Position numbers and translations under genes: made by a program | Source: Nannocystis pusilla | GTDB lineage: Bacteria; Myxococcota_A; Polyangia; Nannocystales; Nannocystaceae | DNA length: 64,000 nt | Assembly (NCBI RefSeq): GCF_020073745.1 | Contig: NZ_JAIRAU010000001.1 | Coordinates: 1,486,771-1,550,770 of the forward strand | Reading direction: 5' to 3' | The notes under the pieces: model-generated | What the model was told of the DNA's origin: nothing | The model's input: only the letters and a program-made list of their open reading frames with translations | Databases searched by the model: none | Shown: positions 28,319 to 36,588 of the stretch, in pieces | Layout of the letters: each line of letters begins with the position of its first letter | How positions within the stretch are numbered: the first letter of the stretch is position 1

Positions 28319-31300
28319 ATGGATCAGCGTTGGTGGCTCGCAGCGAATCTACAAGAGCGTCTCACGCACGGCCCGCCCGCAGCATCGCCGGGCGGCGCTG
28401 GATTCGACGAGCTCCGGCGGCTGGAAGTCGAGGTGTTCGAGGAAGGCGATTACGTCCACGTGTTTCGCGCGCTGGGGTTCACGCGGGGCGCGCTGGCCGG
28501 ACTGCTCGGCGAGGCGCCCGAGGCCCTGGCGTCGCGCCTGCCTCCGCCCGCGTGGGCGCGGGAATTCACGGAGATCTTCCAGACGGGCGGCTCCTGCCCC
28601 GAGTGGATCGATGCGCTGCTCGACAGCGGCGACTGGCGGCGCCAGGCGGCCTGGCTCGGCTGGCCGCTGTTCGCGGGCGCACGCCGGCAGATCGACGAAT
28701 TCGTGCGTTCGACCGTCGAGCACCTGCGGATCCCCCACGACGGCCTCGCGCTGCGGACATCGCTGATCGACCTGTTCAGCGCGAGAGTGGCGAACTTGTG
28801 CGTGCGCGTGCTGGTCTACGAGGCCCACGAGGCCGGCAAAGACTTCCCCGCGTTTGCTCGCGAGCTCAGATCCCGCGAGGCGGTGTGGACGTTGCTCCGC
28901 AAGTACCCGGTGCTCGCGCGGGACCTCATGCGCGTCTATCGTCACTCGCTGCAGATGATCGGCGAGGTCCTGCGCCGCCTCGCGAGCGACTGGGCGAGCC
29001 TGCCCTGGGCGCGCGGGCGGCTCGAGCGGGTGAAAGGGCTGGCGAGCGACCCGCACCACGAGGGCCGCGAGGTGCTGTGCGTCGAATGCGATCCGACGAC
29101 GCTCATCTACAAGCCGAGATCCTGCGCCGCCGACGATCTGTTCGCTCGCCGCCTCTTGCCGTGGATCGAGCCGGACTTCGACCCTGCGCTCGTGGCGTGC
29201 TCCGTGCGCGAGGGGTACTCGTGGATGCCGTTCGTCGACAACGCGCCGTGCGACTCGGAGGCGGAGCTCGACGCGTTCTTCCGCCGCTCCGGACGCTTGC
29301 TCGCGGTCGCGTACTTCATGGGGGTCACGGACCTGCACTGCGAGAACATCATCGCCAGGGCGGGGATGCCGGTGCCGATCGACATCGAGACGATCCTGCA
29401 CCCGGAGCTCGTGACGAGCGGGATCGGACACAACCGCGCGGACGCGACGTTCTCGCTGTTCGACACGATGCTGGTCCCGGGCGTGAGGCGGACGTCGCCC
29501 GTCGACATGGCGGGACTCGCCAAGACGGATCGATGGCCGAGCGCGCCGCTCCCCAACTGGGAGCAAGTCGAGGACGAGGCGCCGCGCATCGTGTGGAAGT
29601 CGAAGATCCTCCCGGCACGGAAGAACTTGCCCCGGCTCGCGTCGGCGGAGCAGGGCCCGCCGGAGCGGCACCACCGCGCGCTCGCGGCCGGGCTCGCGGA
29701 GGGTTATCGAGAGGCGCTGAACCGGCCGGGGGTGATCGAGGACATCCTCCGCGACTACGCCGATGCGCCGACGCGGGTCGTGGTGCGCGCGACGGCGTTG
29801 TACATGGAGTTGCTCGCGGATACTCGTCACCCGTCGCTCCTCGGCGACGCCCTGCAGCGCGACTGCTGGCTCCTGCAGCTCGGGACGTCGGACGCGGAGG
29901 AGCCGACGCTGTTGTCGGTGCTGCCGGCGGAGTGGCGCGCGCTCACACGAGGGGATGTTCCCGTCTTTTGGACCCTCGGGGGCGGGCGGGACCTGTTCGT
30001 GTGGGGAGAACGCCAAAGGATCACGAGCTTGACCGTCTCGGGCGCCGAACAGGTGCGAGCCCGACTGCGCTCGCCAGCGCCGCTGGAGCGGCTGCAGTGG
30101 CAATTACGGTCGGGGCTGGCGGTCGGCGCCCGGGCGCCGCTCGAGCCCGCGGGAGCGGCTCCCAGGTCGAGCGGCGAGCGCCTGGACCCGCTCGCCAAGG
30201 CCGCCGCGATCGGCGATGTGTTGCTGGGTCTGGCCGTGGCCACGGACCGGGGCGGACTCGACTGGTTCACGCTGAAGCGCGAATCTACCGAGCACGAGTG
30301 GGACATTCATGTCCTCGACACCGATCTTTACGGGGGGCTGGCCGGGATCGCGCTGTTCTTGCTGTATCTGGCGAGAGCGACCGGGAAGCAGGTTTACAGG
30401 GAGAACGGAGAGCGGGGCCTGTGGGAGGCCTACCTCCGGTGGAAGAGCGCGCCGGGGCTGCGCGGCGGCGGGTACGTCGGCGCGGGCTCCCTCCTGTACG
30501 CGATGATGCACGCGCACGCGCTGGGGATCGCCTGGGTCGGCGGGGCGATCGACGAGGTCGTCGACGCCATCGTCGCCGCGCCGGTGGAGGAGCCGGGCAC
30601 CCGCGACGTGTTGTACGGAGACGCCGGTCTGCTGCTCGTCGTGCTGCGGGTGATCGTTTATCGTCGGAGCACGGGCGCGCCGGAGGACGCGCGCCTGAAC
30701 ACGCTCGCGTCCGCGTTGACGGAGCGCCTCACGCAGACCGCGATCGAGGGCGAAGCGGGCGAGCTGACGTGGCAACCCGGCAAGGACTTCGGGCATGTCT
30801 GGCTGTGCGGCCTGTCCCACGGCGCCTCGGGCGTCGCGTTCGCGCTCGCGCAGGCCGCCCGCGTCCTCGACGCGCCGGCGCTGCGACCGTACGTCCTGGG
30901 CGCGCTGCGGTACGAGGAGCGCAGGTTCGACGAGGCCGAAGAGACCTGGCTGAACGTGATCTCGGAGGACGCTGCCGCGATCGGCGACGGCCTGAGACGG
31001 GACGTGTGCAGCTGGTGTAATGGCGCTCCCGGCGTCGGCCTCGTACGCCTGGCCTTGATGGCCGACGGCAGCGACGAGGCCGTGAGCGAACAATTGTCCC
31101 GCGACGTCGAGCGCTCGCTGCGTGCCATCGAGCGCGGGCTGCCCGCGCTCGTATCCGACTCGCTTTGCCATGGCACGGCGGGCACGCTCGAGGTCGCGTT
31201 CCGGCTGTCGGAGGCGCTGGGATCGCCCGCGTCGCCGCCGTGGATGGCCGAGGCGCTGGCGCGGCTGGCGAGCACGGAAGTCGTCGACTACCGCTGCTCC

Positions 31301-31423
31301 AATCCGTACGAGATCACCACGCCCGAGCTCATGACCGGGATCGCCGGGATCGGGATGTTCTGGCTGCGCGTGGCGCACCTCGATGCTGCTCCCTGCGTGA
31401 TGACTCTGGAGGGCCCATGTTGA
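28319..31423 (+). CDS. lanM: Class II lanthipeptide synthetase
   Basis: 1034 residues. The ATG at 28319 is preceded by GAGAGAGG. The N-terminal dehydratase half carries the phosphorylation/elimination residues known from CylM: 'YKPR' (Lys265) and D338-x-H340-x2-N343, then D355-x-E357 in 'PIDIET', with the same spacing as in CylM. The C-terminal LanC-like cyclase has 'LSHGASG' (His834) and the zinc ligands Cys900 (WCNGAPG), Cys950 and His951 (CHGTAG). Both activities thus look intact: it phosphorylates and dehydrates Ser/Thr of the precursor and adds Cys to form lanthionine or methyllanthionine rings. The luciferase-like gene overlaps its end by 7 bases. The codon bias is less extreme than in housekeeping neighbours, consistent with an accessory cluster. 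Confidence 0.97.
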   Translation: MDQRWWLAANLQERLTHGPPAASPGGAGFDELRRLEVEVFEEGDYVHVFRALGFTRGALAGLLGEAPEALASRLPPPAWAREFTEIFQTGGSCPEWIDALLDSGDWRRQAAWLGWPLFAGARRQIDEFVRSTVEHLRIPHDGLALRTSLIDLFSARVANLCVRVLVYEAHEAGKDFPAFARELRSREAVWTLLRKYPVLARDLMRVYRHSLQMIGEVLRRLASDWASLPWARGRLERVKGLASDPHHEGREVLCVECDPTTLIYKPRSCAADDLFARRLLPWIEPDFDPALVACSVREGYSWMPFVDNAPCDSEAELDAFFRRSGRLLAVAYFMGVTDLHCENIIARAGMPVPIDIETILHPELVTSGIGHNRADATFSLFDTMLVPGVRRTSPVDMAGLAKTDRWPSAPLPNWEQVEDEAPRIVWKSKILPARKNLPRLASAEQGPPERHHRALAAGLAEGYREALNRPGVIEDILRDYADAPTRVVVRATALYMELLADTRHPSLLGDALQRDCWLLQLGTSDAEEPTLLSVLPAEWRALTRGDVPVFWTLGGGRDLFVWGERQRITSLTVSGAEQVRARLRSPAPLERLQWQLRSGLAVGARAPLEPAGAAPRSSGERLDPLAKAAAIGDVLLGLAVATDRGGLDWFTLKRESTEHEWDIHVLDTDLYGGLAGIALFLLYLARATGKQVYRENGERGLWEAYLRWKSAPGLRGGGYVGAGSLLYAMMHAHALGIAWVGGAIDEVVDAIVAAPVEEPGTRDVLYGDAGLLLVVLRVIVYRRSTGAPEDARLNTLASALTERLTQTAIEGEAGELTWQPGKDFGHVWLCGLSHGASGVAFALAQAARVLDAPALRPYVLGALRYEERRFDEAEETWLNVISEDAAAIGDGLRRDVCSWCNGAPGVGLVRLALMADGSDEAVSEQLSRDVERSLRAIERGLPALVSDSLCHGTAGTLEVAFRLSEALGSPASPPWMAEALARLASTEVVDYRCSNPYEITTPELMTGIAGIGMFWLRVAHLDAAPCVMTLEGPC

Positions 31424-32208
31424 CCCGCGAGCAATGCGGTTTCCTCGATTTCGGCAGCACCTGGCAGCGCTCCGTCCCCCAGACCGTGGCCAACGTCGTC
31501 GAGTGCGCGCGGCGAGCCGATGAGCTCGGGTTCGGGCGTTACTGGCTCGGAGAACACTACGGGCCCCATTGTTGCTGGAGCCGGCCCGAATGGGTGATGG
31601 GCTTCCTGTGCTCGCAGACGCGGCAGATCCGCGTCGGCGCCGGGGCCGCCCTCGTGATGCTTCGCCGCTCGGAAGACATCGGTTACGAGTATTCACAACT
31701 TCGGCTCCTCTACGGCGAGCGGATCGAGATCGGCCTGGGGAGCGGCGGTGGTCGGGCGCGGGCGGTGCACGAGGACTACTCGGCTGCGCTCGCGAGCGTG
31801 CTCCCGGCGTTACCGACCGGCTTGTCGGTGTGGCAGCTCGGCAGCAGCACGACGTCCCTCGAGGCGGCCGAGGGCCACGGACTGTCGCTGTGCTTGGGGC
31901 TGTTTTTGCGGCACGCGACGCCGGAGCTCGGCGCGGCCTGTCGCTCCCGCCGCGACTGGGGCCCTCGCCGGCTCGCCGTGGCGATCGCAGGCTCGGTGAC
32001 GGGGAGCGAGTGCAACCCGGATATCGAGGTCTACCGCAACTTCGACGGGCTGCGCGAAGGGCTGGCGTTGATCGAGCAGATCGACAGGGAGTTCAGCCCC
32101 GACGACGTCATCATCCTCGACCTCGCGCTGGACTCGCAGGCGCGACTCGAGGGGATTCAGGCGCTGGCAGAGGCCCTCCCGGCCGCCGGATCGGCGACAT
32201 CGACATGA
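31417..32208 (+). CDS. Luciferase-like oxidoreductase, candidate dehydro-residue reductase
   Basis: 263 residues, ATG at 31417 inside the LanM end. Luciferase-like fold: 'ADELGFGRYWLGEHYGPH' and 'IRVGAGAALVMLRRSEDIGYEYSQL' followed by 'RIEIGLGSGGGRA', with the usual flavin/F420 site strand order. It is shorter than most family members (300-350 residues). In the class V lanthipeptide cluster for lexapeptide, a protein of this family (LxmJ, LanJC type) reduces dehydroalanine with F420H2 to give D-Ala. The close coupling here suggests it reduces Dha/Dhb of the same precursor. The cofactor cannot be decided from sequence by eye. Confidence 0.85.
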   Translation: MLTREQCGFLDFGSTWQRSVPQTVANVVECARRADELGFGRYWLGEHYGPHCCWSRPEWVMGFLCSQTRQIRVGAGAALVMLRRSEDIGYEYSQLRLLYGERIEIGLGSGGGRARAVHEDYSAALASVLPALPTGLSVWQLGSSTTSLEAAEGHGLSLCLGLFLRHATPELGAACRSRRDWGPRRLAVAIAGSVTGSECNPDIEVYRNFDGLREGLALIEQIDREFSPDDVIILDLALDSQARLEGIQALAEALPAAGSATST

Positions 32209-32960
32209 CCGACGCGAACGAGACATCACCAGAATACGGCAATTCCGTGCGCGACCGGGTCATCGCGCTCACCGGCGGCGCCGGCGGGCTCGGGACCGTG
32301 ATCGCCGCGAGCGGTGCGGAGCGAGGCGCCCGCATCGTCGCCTTCGATATCGACGAGGCCGCCCTCGCGGCGTTGCAAGCGCGGACCGGCGGCCGGGTCC
32401 ACGCGATTCGCGGGAGCATCCTCGACGAGCAGGACGCTGCCCGCGCCGCCGCCTTCATCCGCGCCGAATTCGGTCGGCTCGACTGCTTGATCAACCTCGC
32501 CGGAGGCAGCAGGCTCGCGGATGGCGACATCGTCAGCTCCGATCCCGCCGAGTGGCGGCGCGTCATCGAGCTCGATCTCATCGGCGCGATGCTGATGTCC
32601 AGAGCGATGGAGCCGCTGCTTCGCGCGGGAGATCGGCCGTCGATCGTCAACGTCTCGTCGGTGGTCACGCGGCGCAGCGTGCCCGTCACCGGCTACGCGG
32701 CCGCCAAGGCGGGGCTCGAGGGATTCACGCTGAGCCTGGTCTCACAGCTGCACGCGGACAAGATTCGCGCGAACGCGGTCTGCCTCGGGCCATTGGCGAC
32801 GCCGCGTCTCCTCCACCGGCGCGCGACGTTGAAGCAGACGGCCGCCGATCTCAAGTCGCCGGAGGAGATCGTCGAACTGTTCCTGTTCCTGGCCAGCGCC
32901 GGCGCCGCGTGCCTCAACGGTGCCGTGATCCTCGCCGACGGCGGCCGCTCGCTCATATGA
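32205..32960 (+). CDS. Short-chain dehydrogenase/reductase in the lanthipeptide operon
   Basis: 251 residues; ATGA overlap with the preceding gene. Rossmann signature 'TGGAGGLG', structural 'NLAGG', catalytic Ser in 'VNVSSVVTRR', and Tyr-x3-Lys in 'GYAAAKAG' are all present, so it is an active NAD(P)-dependent SDR. In epilancin 15X the SDR ElxO reduces an N-terminal keto group formed after leader removal, so a similar late tailoring step is a reasonable guess. It ends with ATGA that overlaps a downstream ATG at 32957 in frame with the precursor. Confidence 0.88.
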   Translation: MTDANETSPEYGNSVRDRVIALTGGAGGLGTVIAASGAERGARIVAFDIDEAALAALQARTGGRVHAIRGSILDEQDAARAAAFIRAEFGRLDCLINLAGGSRLADGDIVSSDPAEWRRVIELDLIGAMLMSRAMEPLLRAGDRPSIVNVSSVVTRRSVPVTGYAAAKAGLEGFTLSLVSQLHADKIRANAVCLGPLATPRLLHRRATLKQTAADLKSPEEIVELFLFLASAGAACLNGAVILADGGRSLI

Positions 32961-33118
32961 TCGAGGCGCCCGCCATCGACCCGGCCGCGTGCCTCCATCT
33001 CTTGCGCGCGGTCGAGCGACCCCGCTCGTGGGTCATTCGACGGCTGTGCGCGCGCGGAGGATTCGTGCGTGAGCGCCGGGCGATGTCGTCGGTGTCGATC
33101 ACCGATCAGTCGCTTGAA

Positions 33119-33147
33119 TTGTCTGGTTGTAGTCATGTGAACATGAT
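33119..33147 (+). promoter_or_regulatory. Candidate promoter for the lanthipeptide precursor
   Basis: TTGTCT (33119-33124), 17 bases, then CATGAT (33142-33147), both 4 of 6 matches to consensus, in an AT-richer patch just upstream of the precursor. It would give a short leader carrying the strong ribosome site. Confidence 0.35.
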
Positions 33148-33171
33148 ACAGTGCCGCTGGGCAGATTGCCC

Positions 33172-33178
33172 AAAGGAG
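33172..33178 (+). promoter_or_regulatory. Strong ribosome binding site of the precursor
   Basis: AAAGGAG, 6 bases before the ATG at 33185. It decides this start over the in-frame upstream ATG at 32957, which would give a 126-residue product. Confidence 0.85.
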
Positions 33179-33184
33179 TTAGAC

Positions 33185-33337
33185 ATGAAAGATCAACAGG
33201 ATAACAAGAGCACGACCCAGACCTTCAAGGCGATCGGCGAGCTGCGCAAGCTTCGCAAGAACTCCCAGAAGGACGCTGCGCCGGTGACGTTCTTCACCGG
33301 TACGTGCACCAACACGACCACCTGCTGCATCACCTGA
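33185..33337 (+). CDS. lanA: Lanthipeptide precursor peptide
   Basis: 50 residues. A charged, Lys/Gln-rich leader of 33 residues ends in 'DAAP'; the following 17 residues 'VTFFTGTCTNTTTCCIT' are Thr-rich with three Cys (41, 47, 48) and eight Thr (35, 38, 40, 42, 44-46, 50), the pattern expected of a class II core with methyllanthionine rings and Dhb. There is no GG/GA protease site. The only proline is residue 33, suitable for cleavage by the neighbouring prolyl oligopeptidase. The terminal 'TCCxx' recalls the C-terminal CC pair of lacticin 481-group peptides. The gene is less GC-rich than its surroundings. The ring pattern cannot be predicted. Confidence 0.9.
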   Translation: MKDQQDNKSTTQTFKAIGELRKLRKNSQKDAAPVTFFTGTCTNTTTCCIT

Positions 33338-33345
33338 TGCATCAG

Positions 33346-33370
33346 CGGGGTGTAGAAACACTACGCCCCG
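33346..33370 (+). terminator. Hairpin after the precursor gene
   Basis: CGGGGTGTAG (33346-33355) pairs with CTACGCCCCG (33361-33370), 10 bp with one G-U pair, around AAACA. No T-run follows, so it may be a partial terminator or an mRNA-stabilising stem that favours the short precursor transcript. A second hairpin CCCCG...CGGGG begins at 33366. Confidence 0.55.
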
Positions 33371-33498
33371 TGTCTCCGGGGCGAGGCCTGGGCGATGCCC
33401 GGCTCGTCCCCGGAGACTGCGCATTGTCGAGTCGGCTCGGCAATGCGCGTGAGCCATTGTCACAGTCAAGTCGAGTCGGCCGAGACGGAGACGAGCCC

Positions 33499-34896
33499 AT
33501 GTCCGACACCCAGTTTGCGCTCCCCAGTGACGCGGTGCCCAGCGTCTACCTGCCCGTCCAGATGACGCCCGTGCTCTCGTGGGAGGTGCTGCAGCGGGTC
33601 GTCCGGGCGTTGCAGGCCGAGGGCCGTCCGACAGCCCTCGAGTCGCTGTTCGACGACGACGTCGCGCCCGGGATCCGCGAGCTCTTCGCGCGTGCGCGCG
33701 AAGAGACGGACTCTCCGTATGTCCTGCCGCAGGCCCTCATGTTCCCGGAGGACCTGTACCCCATGTGTTTTCGGCTCCCCCATGCCGACGACACGATCGA
33801 GCTCGAGATCACCGAGGACGAGGAGCTCCGGGCGCTCCGCAGCGTGCTCTCCGGCGAGTGGCAGGAGGCCGAGCCCGGCGATCCGGGGGCCGCTCTCGGG
33901 CGAGAGTTCGTCGAGGAGGGCCTGCTACGCCCCGCCGTCCCCGGAGCACGAATCGTCGACTTCGAGCGGCCCGGGATCTACCGCCTGCAACACGCCAGCC
34001 TGATGTTTCGCTCGGAGTCCTCCGCGGTGATCTGCGATCCGCAGTTCAGCTACGCCACCGAGCACTCCTGGCTGCCTCGCGAGCACTATCCGAACATCGA
34101 CGCGATCCTCGTCTCTCACTCACACACCGATCATTTTTGCCTGGCGAGCCTCATGCGGTTCCCGAGGGACACGCCGATCGTCGTGCCGCGTATGCGGCGC
34201 GCCTCGCTGCTCTCGCCGCCGATGGCGGACATTCTCCGCGCGGCCGGCTTCACCCGCGTGTGCGACGCCGCGTGGTTCTCCACGCACGTCTTCGGCGACA
34301 TCCGGGTGACCATTTATCCGTTCTATGGCGAGCAACCATGGTTGACGTTCGCGTCTCCCGACGAGGATCTGCGCAACTGGGGGAACACGTACGTCGTCGA
34401 GGCGAACGGCGTGAAGACGTGGTTTCTGGTCGACTCCGGGCGGGAGTTCGGGCGCTCGATGCAGGACCTGTGCGGGCGGGTGCGCGAGGAGCAGGGGCAC
34501 ATCGACGTCGTCATGAGCAACCTGAGAGAGTTCGGCTGGAGCCCGGGGCAGATCGACGGCACCGGGCGCTACCTGTACTGCTTCCCCGAGGAGATCGTGA
34601 TGGACCCGCAGCGCTGGCCGACAGGGGAGCTCATGACGTTCGGGGTGCACCGGGCGCGCGAGCTGCTCGACACGCTCGAGCCGAGCTGTTTCCTGCCGTA
34701 CGCGCATTGGTGGCACCCCATCGAGACGCGCTCGCACCTGGTGGACGGGCGCGTCAGCGAGCGACAGATGCTGGAGGCTCTCCGAGAGTCGCCGCGCGCG
34801 AAGGGACGGATGGCGACGCAGCTCCTGGAATGGCATGTCGGAGATCGGCTGCAACTGACACAGGAGCGGGGGCTGGTCTTCCCCCCGGGGACGTGA
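33499..34896 (+). CDS. MBL-fold metallohydrolase of the lanthipeptide cluster
   Basis: 465 residues, ATG start. About 130 N-terminal residues are an unrecognised, mostly helical domain. The metallo-beta-lactamase fold follows with the metal motif H207-x-H209-x-D211-H212 ('SHSHTDH'), a further Asp in 'WFLVDSGREFG' and a late His region ('YAHWWHPIE'). It resembles broad UlaG/NAPE-PLD-like hydrolases rather than beta-lactamases. It follows the precursor by 160 bases and precedes the membrane protein by 6 bases. Its role in the pathway is unknown; amide or ester hydrolysis of the peptide or of a lipid/sugar decoration are possibilities. Confidence 0.85.
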   Translation: MSDTQFALPSDAVPSVYLPVQMTPVLSWEVLQRVVRALQAEGRPTALESLFDDDVAPGIRELFARAREETDSPYVLPQALMFPEDLYPMCFRLPHADDTIELEITEDEELRALRSVLSGEWQEAEPGDPGAALGREFVEEGLLRPAVPGARIVDFERPGIYRLQHASLMFRSESSAVICDPQFSYATEHSWLPREHYPNIDAILVSHSHTDHFCLASLMRFPRDTPIVVPRMRRASLLSPPMADILRAAGFTRVCDAAWFSTHVFGDIRVTIYPFYGEQPWLTFASPDEDLRNWGNTYVVEANGVKTWFLVDSGREFGRSMQDLCGRVREEQGHIDVVMSNLREFGWSPGQIDGTGRYLYCFPEEIVMDPQRWPTGELMTFGVHRARELLDTLEPSCFLPYAHWWHPIETRSHLVDGRVSERQMLEALRESPRAKGRMATQLLEWHVGDRLQLTQERGLVFPPGT

Positions 34897-34902
34897 GCAT
34901 CC

Positions 34903-36558
34903 GTGGCTCGCCGGCTCCGATCCGAGAGGTCTGCCGAGCTCGAGCGCTGGGGCCCCGCCGCGCTGCTGGCTCTGCTTTGGGGGGGCTCGAGCGCGGGCGG
35001 GCTGGTGGCCGGCGCGCATGGGTCCACGCTCTTCCTCGACGACGCATACTACTATATCGTCATATCTCGGGAATTCCTCGAGACGGGGAGCTTCAGCTTC
35101 GACGGGGTCAACCCGACCAATGGGTTTCATCCGCTTTGGTGCCTGATGCTCGTCGGTCTTCACGCGCTGATCGGGGTCGATGCGGCGCCCACGACGGTCG
35201 TGTTCGGTGTCGTCGTGCTCGAGCGACTGTGCATCGGGGCCGCGCTGTTGCTGATCGCCCGGGCCTGGTCTCGCCTGCGCGCGGCGGCGCCGATGTTCGC
35301 GGCAGGGCTGTGCACGCTCGCCATCTTCCTCCTGCTGCCCACGGTGGCGCCGTTTCGCCTGGGTATGGAGTGCAGCCTCGTGGCGCTGCTCTGCACCGGG
35401 GCGTTGATCGCCTTCGGCGAGCGCCGTGCCCGCGCTCTCGGCGTCTGGTTGGCGCTGCTGTGCCTGGCCCGGTTGGATACCCTGGTCTTCGTCATCGCGC
35501 CGATCGTGGCGTGGGCGTCGCTCAATTGGTGTACGACGTGGCCCCAGCGGCTGCGCCTGGCGCTTCCGACCGCGCTCGCCTTCGCGGCCTACGCGGCGGT
35601 CAATCTCCTCGAGACGGGCCATGTGATGCCGATCAGCGGCGCGCTGAAGTCCTCCTTCCCGTGGCCGTCGCCGAAGAACTATTACCTCGACGAGCTCGCG
35701 TGGACCGAGGTGGAAGGGTGGGGTCACTTCCTGTACGCCGTGACCATGACGGGCATCACTGTGGCGGTGGTCGTCGGCAGCGCGGCGATGCTGTTGGCGC
35801 GGCGGAGCGACGCTCGGCGAGCGCTGGTCCCGCTCGTCGTCGTGGCCTGGTTGCTCATCCTCAACATCCTCCTGTTCCAGCGCTGGGACAAGGCGCTCCC
35901 GCGCAACTACCTGGCGCTGCCGGGGATCCTGGGGGCCTTCGTGCTCGGGGCCGGCGTGTGGTTGAGCGCGCATCGCCATGCGGCGACCGTGACCGCGTCC
36001 AGGGCGCTGCTCGCTGCCGCGGCGCTCGGCGTGGGGTGGAGCTACGTGCGCGACTATTCCGTCAGCAGCTCGTTGCGGGTCGAGAACGATCCGGTGTGGC
36101 AGATCGCCACGTACGCCGAGGAGCACAGCGAGCCGTCGACGATGTTCGCCACCACGGACTCCGGTCTCCTCGCGTTTTGGAGCGACCGGCGCTGGATCAA
36201 CCTCGACGGCCTGGTCAACGACTACGAGTATCAGGACGTCCTCCGCGACGGCCGCTTGCAGCAGTACTTGCGCGAGCACCGGGTGCAATACCTGCTGGTG
36301 ACGCTGTTCTCCGAGCAGCCGTCGATCAGCCGGCGAGCGGAGAAGATGTACGCCCCGGGCATGCAGCCGGACGCGAGCCGGGGCACCGACTATGCGCCGT
36401 TCGAGTACCGGGTGTACTCGTACCTCCACGACCGTTACTCCGACCCGATCCTCCTCGGGCCGGAGCAGGAGTGGTATCGGTACCCGTTCGGCAAGGTCTT
36501 CGGCGTCGACGCAGCTTGCGTGATCTACGCGCTGGATTGGGACGGACGACGGAAGTAG
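34903..36558 (+). CDS. GT-C-like polytopic membrane protein, possible glycosyltransferase
   Basis: 551 residues, GTG start 6 bases after the MBL gene. About ten hydrophobic helices; the first loop has 'FLDDAYYYIVISREFLETG' with the acidic pair and 'NPTNGFHPLW' pattern of GT-C membrane glycosyltransferases that use lipid-linked sugars. The C-terminal 150 residues are soluble and face the periplasm. It may transfer a sugar to a peptide or lipid outside the inner membrane. Because it ends the lanthipeptide operon, decoration or immunity are possible roles, but nothing in the sequence fixes the substrate. Confidence 0.75.
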   Translation: MARRLRSERSAELERWGPAALLALLWGGSSAGGLVAGAHGSTLFLDDAYYYIVISREFLETGSFSFDGVNPTNGFHPLWCLMLVGLHALIGVDAAPTTVVFGVVVLERLCIGAALLLIARAWSRLRAAAPMFAAGLCTLAIFLLLPTVAPFRLGMECSLVALLCTGALIAFGERRARALGVWLALLCLARLDTLVFVIAPIVAWASLNWCTTWPQRLRLALPTALAFAAYAAVNLLETGHVMPISGALKSSFPWPSPKNYYLDELAWTEVEGWGHFLYAVTMTGITVAVVVGSAAMLLARRSDARRALVPLVVVAWLLILNILLFQRWDKALPRNYLALPGILGAFVLGAGVWLSAHRHAATVTASRALLAAAALGVGWSYVRDYSVSSSLRVENDPVWQIATYAEEHSEPSTMFATTDSGLLAFWSDRRWINLDGLVNDYEYQDVLRDGRLQQYLREHRVQYLLVTLFSEQPSISRRAEKMYAPGMQPDASRGTDYAPFEYRVYSYLHDRYSDPILLGPEQEWYRYPFGKVFGVDAACVIYALDWDGRRK

Positions 36559-36588
36559 CGATGCGATCGCCGCGTCGATCCGCGGTCC

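Noticed and set aside
27787..28320. Minus-strand frame of 177 codons between the oligopeptidase and LanM genes
   Set aside because: No ribosome site, no coding bias, no recognisable domain, and it overlaps the likely promoter region.
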